The notes under the pieces are model-generated. The model had not been told where the DNA came from, did no database searches, and worked only from the letters and a program-made list of their open reading frames with translations. DNA of 34,095 nt from Chitinophagaceae bacterium UBA4411. Its GTDB lineage: Bacteria; Bacteroidota; Bacteroidia; Chitinophagales; Chitinophagaceae. The stretch lies in assembly GCA_002400415.1 (NCBI GenBank), contig DGQP01000005.1, positions 4,627-38,721 of the forward strand. Direction: 5' to 3'. Below, piece after piece: positions 16,672-23,216 of the stretch. The stretch's first letter is position 1. Every line of letters starts with the position of its first letter. The position numbers and the translations under genes are program-made.

Positions 16672-16686
16672 AACTCTTTTAGAGTT
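16672..16686. promoter_or_regulatory. Perfect palindrome upstream of higB, probable HigA operator
   Basis: AACTCT and AGAGTT form a perfect 6-bp inverted repeat around TTT, four bases upstream of the higB start codon. Autorepression by the HigA helix-turn-helix at such a site is the rule in higBA operons; binding here is inferred. Confidence 0.5.
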
Positions 16687-16799
16687 AATAATTAGTTGAT
16701 TAGTACGATAGGTAAGTAGGCCCACTCAATGCAAATCAACGCTTATCGTCAGATGATAAACTTGTCTTTCTAAGAATAAATGGATGAATGCAAGTTGTA

Positions 16800-16826
16800 A
16801 AATAGTTGGTAATTTGCCAACTATTT
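16800..16826. repeat. Inverted repeat in the higB-rplM intergenic region
   Basis: Two perfect 10-base arms, AAATAGTTGG and CCAACTATTT, flank a 7-base centre (TAATTTG). The stretch 16668-17078 (411 bases) has no gene that I can support. It holds the higB operator, this repeat, the rplM promoter and the rplM leader. The repeat is about 105 bases upstream of the rplM promoter and 130 bases from higB. It may be an operator or a terminator with a weak T tail; its role is unknown. Confidence 0.55.
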
Positions 16827-16932
16827 AAAAAGACAAATTTTATACGTTAAAATATTTATTGAAAATCAATTCATTGCAAAGGTTCCCTATAAATTTCCTT
16901 CCCGATTTTTAGGTTAAGAATTTACCCAAACC

Positions 16933-16940
16933 TATCTTTG
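16933..16940 (+). promoter_or_regulatory. Probable promoter (-7 element) of the rplM-rpsI-rpsB-tsf operon
   Basis: TATCTTTG matches the Bacteroidota -7 consensus TAnnTTTG exactly. It lies 138 bases upstream of the rplM ATG, so the transcript would carry a leader of roughly 130 bases, in contrast to the near-leaderless promoters further left. No convincing -33 element was found. Confidence 0.6.
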
Positions 16941-16947
16941 CAGCCCC

Positions 16948-17078
16948 AAAAACAGCTACGGGCCATAAGCTACGGGTTGGGAGTGGGGGGCAGGCAAGGG
17001 ATAGCTTCCTGCTTTTATTTAATAACTGCTGAACTGCCGGCCTGCGGCCTGCAGCAATCAGCTCAAAGCTTCAAAAGA
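16948..17078 (+). promoter_or_regulatory. Structured 5' leader of rplM, candidate ribosomal-protein control element
   Basis: The leader has two foldable parts. One is GCAGG (16990-16994) pairing with CCTGC (17008-17012). The second, at 17028-17062, is a long hairpin with helices GCTGA/TCAGC, CTGC/GCAG and GGCC/GGCC broken by small bulges. The second hairpin ends 16 bases before the start codon. The 5' part has two copies of AGCTACGGG (16953-16961 and 16967-16975). Many ribosomal-protein operons are autoregulated through such leaders; no known Rfam family was identified and the role is inference. Confidence 0.45.
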
Positions 17079-17522
17079 ATGAGCAAACTACATTTCACTA
17101 CCAAACATGCGAACGAGGCTACCGTGCAACGTACATGGTATGTTGTTGATGGTACTAATCAAACCGTTGGGCGTATGTGTGCTAAAATTGCTGCGGTACT
17201 CCGTGGTAAGAACAAAGCATGCTACACTCCTCACGTTGACACCGGTGATTATATCATTGTGATCAACTGCGAAAAAGTTGTTTTTACCGGCAACAAACTG
17301 GAACAAAAAATTTACGACCACTTCACCGGTTACCCCGGCGGACGTAAAGAAGAAACTGCTGCTAACCTGCAGAAACGCCGTCCCGAGGTTGTTATTGAAA
17401 GGGCGGTAAAAGGAATGCTGCCTAAAAACCGTTTAGGCCGTAAGATGTACAAGAAATTATTTGTGTACACCGGTGCTGCCCATCCTCATGGTGCACAACA
17501 ACCTAAAGAACTCAAATTCTAA
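17079..17522 (+). CDS. rplM: 50S ribosomal protein L13
   Basis: The 147-residue product matches uL13 throughout: RTWYVVDGTNQTVGRMCAKI, the segment KNKACYTPHVDTGDYIIVIN, KIYDHFTGYPGGRKE and the highly conserved RAVKGMLPKNRLGRKMYKKL. L13 is an early-assembling protein of the large subunit. The reading frame is open further upstream, but the extra 47 codons would translate the G-rich leader and have no counterpart in L13; the ATG at 17079 gives the normal Bacteroidota N terminus MSKLHFTTKHA. rpsI follows after 25 bases, the near-universal rplM-rpsI pairing. Confidence 0.98.
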   Translation: MSKLHFTTKHANEATVQRTWYVVDGTNQTVGRMCAKIAAVLRGKNKACYTPHVDTGDYIIVINCEKVVFTGNKLEQKIYDHFTGYPGGRKEETAANLQKRRPEVVIERAVKGMLPKNRLGRKMYKKLFVYTGAAHPHGAQQPKELKF

Positions 17523-17547
17523 TTCAAAACATTCCAAACAATAAATA

Positions 17548-17937
17548 ATGGAAAAACAAACAACAAGCGTAGGACGTCGTAAAGAAGCGGTGACAAGGGT
17601 GTTCGTTTCCAAAGGAACCGGCAGCATCACCATCAACGATAAAGACTACAAACAATATTTCCCCCTGGTGTATTTACAGAACCAGGTGGAGCGTCCGCTG
17701 AAAACAGTTGACGTAGCCGGCAAATTTGATGTGAAGATCAATGCGGCCGGCGGTGGTCTGAAAGGACAGGCAGAAGCTGCTATGCTGGGTATTTCCCGTG
17801 TACTGGTGGAACTGAATCCTGATTTCCGTCCTGCATTAAAAGCAGCAGGGTTACTGAAAAGGGATCCGAGATCTGTTGAACGTAAGAAATTCGGTCATAA
17901 GAAAGCTCGCCGCAGTTACCAGTTCTCTAAACGTTAA
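17548..17937 (+). CDS. rpsI: 30S ribosomal protein S9
   Basis: The 129-residue protein has the uS9 hallmarks: VGRRKEAVTRVFVSKGTGSI at the N terminus, GGLKGQAEAAMLGISRVLVE in the middle, and the basic tail RDPRSVERKKFGHKKARRSY ending in SKR, which reaches the ribosomal P site. Length and start are standard. It follows rplM by 25 bases and precedes rpsB by 48 bases on the same strand, the usual Bacteroidota order rplM-rpsI-rpsB-tsf. Confidence 0.98.
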   Translation: MEKQTTSVGRRKEAVTRVFVSKGTGSITINDKDYKQYFPLVYLQNQVERPLKTVDVAGKFDVKINAAGGGLKGQAEAAMLGISRVLVELNPDFRPALKAAGLLKRDPRSVERKKFGHKKARRSYQFSKR

Positions 17938-17985
17938 TCGTTGGAGTCCACACAAACAATTTTTAAAAACGATCATTCAAATACA

Positions 17986-18894
17986 ATGGAAAATAATACA
18001 TCCTTACAACAGCAGCTTCTCGATGCAGGTGTTCATTTCGGCCACCTGAAAAAGAAGTGGAACCCCAAGATGTTGCCTTACATCTTTGCTGAGAAGAAAG
18101 GTATTCACATCATTGACCTGAACAAAACCGTAGAATGCCTGCAGGAAACAGCAGCAGCTATGAAAGCGATTGCCCGCAGCGGTAAGAAAATTTTGTTCGT
18201 AGGTACCAAGAAGCAGGCGAAAGATATCGTGAACGAATCAGCCAAAAAGGTGAACATGCCTTTCGTTACAGAAAGATGGCTGGGTGGTATGCTGACCAAC
18301 TTCAACACCGTTCGTAAGAGTGTGAAGAAAATGCAGAGCATTGAAAAGATGCTGGGTGACGGTTCTTTCGACAGCATCACTAAAAAAGAGCGCCTGACAT
18401 TAAGCCGTGATAAAGACAAGATGGAAAAAGTATTAGGTGGTATTGCCCAGCTGGGTCGTGTACCTGCTGCTTTGTTCATCGTGGATATCGGTCATGAGCA
18501 CATTGCCCTGGCGGAAGCAAAACGCCTCGGCATTATGACTTTTGGCGTGGTGGATACCAACTGTGATCCGAACAAAGTTGACTTCGCTATCCCTGCCAAT
18601 GATGATGCTACTAAATCTATCGCTATCATCACTAACTATATCACTGCCGCTATTGCAGAAGGCCTGGCTGAAAGGCAAGCTGCGAAAGAAGAAGATGTGG
18701 AAGATACAGCAGGTGATGATGCTGAAAAAAGAGCAGCACGTCTGGAAGCAGAAGCACAGGCCGAAGGTGGTCGCGGTGGTCGTGGCCGTGGCCGCGGACC
18801 AGGTGGTCCCGGTGCTGGTGGTCCCGGCGGACAAAGACGCCGTACCACTGGTGGTGGCGGAACGGGCCGTGGCCCGGGTGGTGGAAGGAGATAA
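17986..18894 (+). CDS. rpsB: 30S ribosomal protein S2 with an Arg/Gly-rich C-terminal extension
   Basis: The product is 302 residues from the ATG at 17986. The S2 core is clear: LLDAGVHFGHLKKKWNPKML, FVGTKKQAKDIV, TERWLGGMLTNFNTVRKS and GIMTFGVVDTNCDPNKVDFA. An open frame continues upstream to a TTG at 17941, but those 15 codons are unlike S2. The core ends near residue 225; the last approximately 75 residues are an acidic, Glu/Ala-rich stretch followed by about 40 residues made almost only of Gly, Arg and Pro. This tail resembles RGG-type disordered RNA-binding tails and makes the protein longer than the roughly 240-residue E. coli S2. S2 binds the small subunit late in assembly. Confidence 0.96.
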   Translation: MENNTSLQQQLLDAGVHFGHLKKKWNPKMLPYIFAEKKGIHIIDLNKTVECLQETAAAMKAIARSGKKILFVGTKKQAKDIVNESAKKVNMPFVTERWLGGMLTNFNTVRKSVKKMQSIEKMLGDGSFDSITKKERLTLSRDKDKMEKVLGGIAQLGRVPAALFIVDIGHEHIALAEAKRLGIMTFGVVDTNCDPNKVDFAIPANDDATKSIAIITNYITAAIAEGLAERQAAKEEDVEDTAGDDAEKRAARLEAEAQAEGGRGGRGRGRGPGGPGAGGPGGQRRRTTGGGGTGRGPGGGRR

Positions 18895-18973
18895 TGGTAG
18901 CGCATAGCTTCGGTTTTTCGTGTTTAATTATGAACCGGGCTGTAGTACTGCTATCTTCGCCTGTTGCGTCGCA

Positions 18974-19014
18974 CTCTTCATCGTTTGGTAACACTACCGG
19001 GCATTGTTGAAGAG
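18974..19014 (+). promoter_or_regulatory. Nested stem-loop in the rpsB-tsf spacer
   Basis: CTCTTCA (18974-18980) can pair with TGAAGAG (19008-19014), and inside it GGTA (18987-18990) with TACC (18995-18998) around ACAC. The sequence just before it, TGCGTCGCA, is itself a 9-base palindrome. A TATCTTCG at 18952-18959 resembles a -7 promoter element with one mismatch, so tsf may have its own transcript with this leader. Function is inferred. Confidence 0.35.
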
Positions 19015-19027
19015 ACTGACCTGGGTA

Positions 19028-19067
19028 AATTGCCGAATTATCAAATTGTCTAATTGTCAAATAAATT
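19028..19067 (+). repeat. Tandem repeat of 8-bp AATTGnCn units upstream of tsf
   Basis: Five consecutive 8-base units all begin with AAT: AATTGCCG, AATTATCA, AATTGTCT, AATTGTCA and AATAAATT. The periodicity is exact although units have drifted. The array ends 3 bases before the tsf ATG. It may be a remnant of a dispersed intergenic repeat or an unstructured AU-rich ribosome landing region. Function unknown. Confidence 0.6.
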
Positions 19068-19070
19068 GTA

Positions 19071-19907
19071 ATGAGTACAGTAACTATAAGTGCAGCAGAC
19101 ATCAACAAACTTCGTCAGGCTACCGGCGCCGGTATGATGGATTGCCGTAAAGCATTGACAGAAACAAATGGTGATTTTGAAGCAGCGATAGACTGGTTGC
19201 GCAAGCAGGGCCAGAAAGTGGCTGCTAAAAGAAGTGACCGTGAAGCAAAAGAGGGAGTGGTAATTGCACAAACCACTGCGGATAACAAAACCGGTATCGT
19301 TGTTTGTGTAAGCTGTGAAACCGATTTCGTTTCCAAGAACGCAGACTTTATCAGCATGGTGCAAAGTATCGCTGATGCAGCCATTGCCGGTAATGTAAAA
19401 ACCGTAGAAGAACTCAATGATACCGTTGTGAACGGGGCAAAGATCTCCGATCTTATCAATGATAAGCTGGCTTCTATTGGCGAAAAGATCGGCATCACTA
19501 AGTATGAAAGGGTAGAAGCTCCTTATGTGGCTTCTTATATTCACGGTGCTTACCGTATCGGTGTGCTGGTTGCTTTAGATAAACCGGCTGCTGAAACAGG
19601 GAAAGATGTGGCCATGCAGATTGCAGCATTGAACCCGGTTGCAGTAGATGCAGCAAGTGTTCCTGCTGAAGTGATAGCCCGTGAAAAAGCGATCATTGTG
19701 GATGTGATGAAAGAAGACCCCAAAATGGCTGGTAAGCCGGAAGAAATGCTGGCAAAAATTGCTGAAGGCAAAATGGGAGCTTTCTTTAAAGAGCAAACAC
19801 TGACTGCCCAAGCTTTTGTAAAAGATGCTTCTAAAACAGTGGCTGATTACCTGAAAGAATCCGGTGATGTGAAAGTGAAAGAATTCAGGAGAGTGGCATT
19901 AGGATAA
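19071..19907 (+). CDS. tsf: Translation elongation factor Ts
   Basis: EF-Ts exchanges GDP for GTP on EF-Tu. The 278-residue product shows the EF-Ts N-terminal helical domain (DINKLRQATGAGMMDCRKAL) and the core motif GIVVCVSCETDFVSKNADF, in which the D-F pair contacts EF-Tu. The C-terminal region ends AQAFVKDASKTVADYLKE, also normal. It is the last gene of the ribosomal operon, 176 bases after rpsB, and is followed by a strong hairpin terminator. Length is normal for Bacteroidota. Confidence 0.98.
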   Translation: MSTVTISAADINKLRQATGAGMMDCRKALTETNGDFEAAIDWLRKQGQKVAAKRSDREAKEGVVIAQTTADNKTGIVVCVSCETDFVSKNADFISMVQSIADAAIAGNVKTVEELNDTVVNGAKISDLINDKLASIGEKIGITKYERVEAPYVASYIHGAYRIGVLVALDKPAAETGKDVAMQIAALNPVAVDAASVPAEVIAREKAIIVDVMKEDPKMAGKPEEMLAKIAEGKMGAFFKEQTLTAQAFVKDASKTVADYLKESGDVKVKEFRRVALG

Positions 19908-19926
19908 TTGATCCGTTATATAATTT

Positions 19927-19958
19927 AAAAGGGTATATGTTTTCATATACCCTTTTTT
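19927..19958. terminator. Terminator after tsf
   Basis: A 13-bp stem (AAAAGGGTATATG with its complement CATATACCCTTTT) around a TTTT loop leads into a run of T. The VOC-fold gene converges from the other side with its stop 14 bases away, and the minus-strand reading also ends in TTTT, so it may serve both genes. Confidence 0.88.
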
Positions 19959-19971
19959 GTTTTGTTGTTCT

Positions 19972-20631
19972 TCAGCGATTCGTCCAGTGATACTTTTTTT
20001 GATCATGCATAAAATAGATGTCCATCGGGTAAATACCGGAAGCAGTGGCAGTGGGAAACCAATTCCGTTCTTCGGGTACCAGGATCAATAAACCTTCATC
20101 ATCTCCAATAGCTTTGAATTGCTGCAAGGGAGTTTGTTTGGCAAAATAAGGAAGGCCATATTGCTCCTGTAGCTGACCGGCTTCCTTTTGAAAGGTATCT
20201 TTGGGGATTACTATTCCTGCTTCGCTGATAGAGAGTAATTGATGGGCCGAAAAAGGTTTCTCTGTTTCATTACCAAGATCAAAACGGGCGATCAGTTCCA
20301 CGATATTGCCGGCCGGATCATAGAAATATAGTGACCTGGCATGCCAGCTTGCAAAATCAGCAACTTCGCTGTTGTAGTCATCAATCCAAATCAATTCAAC
20401 TTTATCCTTCAGCCACTCTTTGGCTTCTTCAATCTTATTGGCCGGGATATTAAAGGCAAAATGATAAACAGGCTCTCTTTCACAAGTTTCTTTAAAAACA
20501 AGTGTGGAAGAACCTGTTGTTATGGCTATTTGCTGTGTACCTTCTTGTACGGGTAGCTGCAAAACGCTTTTGTAAAATACGGCCAGTTGATCCGGGCGGC
20601 CCGTTTCAAGTATCAGTTGTTGTATATGCAT
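19972..20631 (-). CDS. VOC-superfamily (glyoxalase/dioxygenase-fold) protein
   Basis: The 219-residue protein begins with the VOC pattern IQQLILETGRPDQLAVFYKS and has the motif SLYFYDPAGNIVELIARFDL that closes the first beta-alpha-beta-beta-beta module at about residue 115. H57 and E113 are in positions often used for metal binding. The second half (about 125-219) is a weaker, partly diverged module. Family members include glyoxalases, extradiol dioxygenases and resistance proteins; the substrate here is not known. It is the last gene of a minus-strand run and its start overlaps the end of a 56-residue gene by 19 bases. Confidence 0.8.
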   Translation of the reverse strand: MHIQQLILETGRPDQLAVFYKSVLQLPVQEGTQQIAITTGSSTLVFKETCEREPVYHFAFNIPANKIEEAKEWLKDKVELIWIDDYNSEVADFASWHARSLYFYDPAGNIVELIARFDLGNETEKPFSAHQLLSISEAGIVIPKDTFQKEAGQLQEQYGLPYFAKQTPLQQFKAIGDDEGLLILVPEERNWFPTATASGIYPMDIYFMHDQKKYHWTNR

Positions 20632-20783
20632 TTACCCGCAAACTTAGAATTTTCATATGCTTTTTCATCAGCCGCTTTCAGGCATTCATTGCAATGATGA
20701 TTTGTCATACCTGCATGTACAGCACCGGCGATTACCACCACACACAACACAAAGAATGCGATCCATATGATTACATGTTTCAT
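20613..20783 (-). CDS. Small exported or membrane-anchored cysteine-containing peptide (56 residues)
   Basis: I do not recognise the family. The frame runs from an ATG at 20783 to a TGA at 20613 and is too short for most gene finders. The N terminus MKHVIIWIAFFVLCVVVIAG is a clean signal peptide or membrane anchor, with AVHA as a possible cleavage site. The mature part is about 32 residues, with HHCNECLKAA and a third cysteine near the end (GKCIYNN). It lacks a CxxCH heme motif. Two features support its reality: the ATG is one base past the stop of the diheme cytochrome gene, and its end overlaps the VOC gene start by 19 bases, as in translationally coupled operons. A metal-binding or cytochrome-accessory role is only inference. 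Confidence 0.6.
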   Translation of the reverse strand: MKHVIIWIAFFVLCVVVIAGAVHAGMTNHHCNECLKAADEKAYENSKFAGKCIYNN

Positions 20784-20784
20784 C

Positions 20785-21711
20785 TTATTTAATTTTTCCT
20801 TTTACGGGTTTCACTGTTTTCAGGTAAGCATAGATGGCTTTCAGTTCATCATCATTCATCCGTTTAAACGAATTCCAGGGCATGGGTGTTTTGGGCTGCA
20901 GCTTGCCCATTTTAAACCGGTTGATAAACTGCTCCTGCGACCAGCCTGAAATACGGCTGCCGGGATCAGGGGTAAGATTGGGAGTAATAAATCCGTCAAT
21001 TTCTAACCCGCCTGCAAAGGGCTCGCCTGTAAAAGCACCGGTCATCATATCCCTTTCTGTATGACAGCCCACACAGTTGGCTACATTATTTGCAAGGTAT
21101 TTTCCATAATTCGATGTTGAATCAGCTTTAACAGAACGGGCAACTTCACCTTCCGGCCCGACCGGTTTGATCAGAAAGGCTTTTACCGCATAACCCAGTA
21201 TGTTGAATTTATTAGCGGGCACTTCATTACGAACAGGTTTTTGTGAACGCAGGTAGGAGATGATGGCCGTCATATCTTCATCCGACATGTTATGAAAAGG
21301 CATGAAATCAAATATCGCGGTACCATCCCGGTGAACGCCATATCTTAATGCTCTTGCTATTTCAGCATCGGTATAGCTGCCAATACCTGTTTCTTTATCC
21401 GGTGTTATATTTTTTGTATAAACCCTGCCCACAGGTAATTCAAACATATGCCCCCCGGTCAGGGGTACATCAAGCCCCAGGGCCATTAATGAATCAGGGT
21501 TTGCTTTGCTATGGCAATCGGCACAATGTGCAGCACCAAAGATGATATGTTTCCCTTTTTGTATCACTGCGGAATCGGTGGATGCAGTAATAGCAGGATA
21601 AGGGCGGTTATACCTGATATTTTGCCGCATGGCGATCGTTGCACTGAGTCCCCCAACGAGTATCAGCAAAACAATACCCGTCCATTTCAGTATTTTTTTA
21701 AAGCGCTTCAT
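20785..21711 (-). CDS. Membrane-anchored diheme cytochrome c
   Basis: The 308-residue protein has an N-terminal membrane segment (about 10-28) and two cytochrome c domains. The heme sites are CADCH (C63, C66, H67) and CVGCH (C213, C216, H217). Methionines in DFMPFHNMSDEDM and KTPMPWNSFKRM are likely axial ligands. The phrase NITPDKETGIGSYTDAEIAR places it near the c-type cytochrome subunits of membrane alcohol and aldehyde dehydrogenases, but no dehydrogenase is encoded nearby. It should carry electrons in the periplasm. A second, monoheme cytochrome gene lies 31 bases upstream in the same direction, so the two are probably co-expressed. Confidence 0.92.
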   Translation of the reverse strand: MKRFKKILKWTGIVLLILVGGLSATIAMRQNIRYNRPYPAITASTDSAVIQKGKHIIFGAAHCADCHSKANPDSLMALGLDVPLTGGHMFELPVGRVYTKNITPDKETGIGSYTDAEIARALRYGVHRDGTAIFDFMPFHNMSDEDMTAIISYLRSQKPVRNEVPANKFNILGYAVKAFLIKPVGPEGEVARSVKADSTSNYGKYLANNVANCVGCHTERDMMTGAFTGEPFAGGLEIDGFITPNLTPDPGSRISGWSQEQFINRFKMGKLQPKTPMPWNSFKRMNDDELKAIYAYLKTVKPVKGKIK

Positions 21712-21742
21712 TACTATTGCTGTTAAAACAGTTGGAAGTGAT

Positions 21743-22333
21743 TTACAGGTCTTTCAATTGTTTCCATTGCGGAACAACATTCTTTACCGGTTTGGTTGAT
21801 TTCAGGAAAGCGAAGATGGCTCTCAGGTCTTCATCATTATAATTCTTATATGCAAACCAGGGCATAGGGGGCAGCAGAGGACGGTTGCCTTCCAGCCCTT
21901 TTGACAAACCTTTACGGATGGCATTGAAGAATTGTTGTTCAGTCCAATTGCCGATGCCGGTTGAATCAGAACTAATATTTGCAGCATAAGAAACGCCCCA
22001 GGGGCCAACAGCATTTGTTAAGCCCATACCGAAAAGAACCCAGCCATTCTTAAATACTGAAGTATCCGCTTTCTCATCCGGCTGATTGCCGGGATGACCG
22101 GAAAAACGGCGATCAATGTCAATCTCTGGCCCGTTAGGACCCATTTTTTTGGGAGTATGGCAATCGTCGCAACCGGCTGCTGTTACTATATATTCGCCGC
22201 GTTTGACAAGAGCTTCCTGGCTCAATGCAGGAGTTGTTGTATCTGATGTTTTTGCTTTTCCTTCATTGCAGGCGATAACGATCATCGAAATAGCCGCAAC
22301 TATCAGGCACATCATCATAGTGATCTTTTTCAT
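21743..22333 (-). CDS. Lipoprotein cytochrome c (monoheme)
   Basis: From the ATG at 22333 the protein is 196 residues with a lipoprotein signal (lipobox VIAC, cysteine 22). The frame extends 14 codons further upstream, but the start at 22333 gives the proper signal and is preceded by the AACCTTA-type element shared by neighbouring genes. The heme motif is CDDCH (C55, C58, H59). The methionine in LLPPMPWFAYKNYNDEDL is the probable sixth ligand, and the same PMPW-x5-6-ND-D-L pattern ends the diheme partner. It is likely a periplasmic or membrane-tethered electron carrier. Its redox partners cannot be told from the window. Confidence 0.9.
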   Translation of the reverse strand: MKKITMMMCLIVAAISMIVIACNEGKAKTSDTTTPALSQEALVKRGEYIVTAAGCDDCHTPKKMGPNGPEIDIDRRFSGHPGNQPDEKADTSVFKNGWVLFGMGLTNAVGPWGVSYAANISSDSTGIGNWTEQQFFNAIRKGLSKGLEGNRPLLPPMPWFAYKNYNDEDLRAIFAFLKSTKPVKNVVPQWKQLKDL

Positions 22334-22338
22334 GTTGA

Positions 22339-22352
22339 TAAGCTTTAAGGTT
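22339..22352 (-). promoter_or_regulatory. AACCTTA / AAAGCTTA start-proximal element before the lipoprotein cytochrome gene
   Basis: The minus strand has AACCTTA (22346-22352) and AAAGCTTA (22339-22346). The second has one mismatch to AAACCTTA and sits exactly 5 bases from the ATG, the same distance as in three neighbours. Confidence 0.45.
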
Positions 22353-22445
22353 AATGGTTTTGAATTGAGAGGCAAATTACTGCCGAGGTATTCCGTAAAA
22401 AATAACAGCCTGATTGAATTGTGTTATTCAGCGGATGAGTTGAAA

Positions 22446-22474
22446 CAAAAACCGCCTTCATCAGGAAGGCGGTT
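22446..22474 (-). terminator. Terminator of the outer-membrane barrel gene
   Basis: AACCGCCTT (22450-22458) and AAGGCGGTT (22466-22474) form a 9-bp perfect stem with a 7-base loop. Read on the minus strand it is followed by a run of T at 22449-22446. It lies 22 bases after the stop of the gene ending at 22497. Confidence 0.85.
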
Positions 22475-22496
22475 CAGTAAGGAAAAGAATTGTGAT

Positions 22497-23180
22497 TTAC
22501 TTCCTCCACAAATAATAACCAACTGTCAATTGCAATCCCCTGTTCCTGTATTTTCCATCGTCTGCCTTATTCAGGTTGGACAGGCTGAGCTGGTAACCTA
22601 CATTGGCGAAGAGACCTCCGGCCAGTTTCACACCGGCAACAGCACCGATACCAAAATCAGTTCTCTTCCATGCTCTGTCACCGTTCTCATCTTTTTCAAA
22701 AACATTGGTTTCCTGTTTCTCGGTTTCTTTGCTGCCATCTGCAAATTCATACGTGATATCATCTTTTGACTTACCACTTACTGCATACGAAAAATACGGG
22801 CCACCACCAGCGAAGAGCTGAACGGTTCCTTTTGTTGTATAAAGCACATTCAGGGGCACCTGCAGGTAATTCAAATTCAGTTTTGAGGTAAAACGAATCA
22901 TGTCAATTTCTCCAACGGGACCTGGCACAGCTGATTTCAGTGTGATACCCTGCTGCAGGAAGTTGATACCGCTGCGCACAGTTACCGAAGAACTGAGGCT
23001 AAGATCTGCAACGATACCTGCAGAGGGTAATACTCTTGCTTTTTTATCCAGCTCTGCCAGGCTTGTATTTTTAATGCTGGCGTCACTCAGATTACCAGTG
23101 CCCTGGATGCCCAATGCCAGCTGGCTGAAGGAAGTAAGGGTGGAACTAATTCCGATCAATAGTACAAATACTCTTTTCAT
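22497..23180 (-). CDS. Outer-membrane beta-barrel protein, PorT/OMP_b-brl_2-like
   Basis: The 227-residue protein has a signal peptide (MKRVFVLLIGISSTLTSFSQ) and alternating-hydrophobicity strands with glycine-rich turns: VTVRSGINFLQQGITLK, LNLNYLQVPLNVLYTTKGTV and VQLFAGGGPYFSYAVSG. It ends in LQLTVGYYLWRK, a final strand close to the consensus. The LQVPL-x-LxY phrase is typical of the PorT-like small barrels common in Bacteroidota. The function of such single barrels is generally unknown. The gene has its own terminator and a TTAAACCTTA element before the start, so it is likely monocistronic. Confidence 0.88.
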   Translation of the reverse strand: MKRVFVLLIGISSTLTSFSQLALGIQGTGNLSDASIKNTSLAELDKKARVLPSAGIVADLSLSSSVTVRSGINFLQQGITLKSAVPGPVGEIDMIRFTSKLNLNYLQVPLNVLYTTKGTVQLFAGGGPYFSYAVSGKSKDDITYEFADGSKETEKQETNVFEKDENGDRAWKRTDFGIGAVAGVKLAGGLFANVGYQLSLSNLNKADDGKYRNRGLQLTVGYYLWRK

Positions 23181-23185
23181 GATTG

Positions 23186-23193
23186 TAAGGTTT
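23186..23193 (-). promoter_or_regulatory. AAACCTTA start-proximal element before the barrel gene
   Basis: AAACCTTA on the minus strand lies 5 bases upstream of the ATG at 23180. It is identical in sequence and spacing to the elements at 24302 and 26051. Confidence 0.55.
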
Positions 23194-23216
23194 AATTGTT
23201 ATAGATAATAAATGAT

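Noticed and set aside
16938..17078. N-terminal extension of L13 from 16938
   Set aside because: The extra 47 residues have no L13 similarity and correspond to the structured leader just after the predicted promoter.
17941..17985. TTG start of S2 at 17941
   Set aside because: The 15 extra codons do not resemble S2, and the ATG at 17986 gives a normal N terminus.
18433..18905. Overlapping frames in the 3' end of rpsB
   Set aside because: They arise from the GC-rich Gly/Arg repeat and have no independent support.
20613..20783. Small peptide as a cytochrome c
   Set aside because: Its cysteine motif CNECL lacks the histidine of CxxCH.
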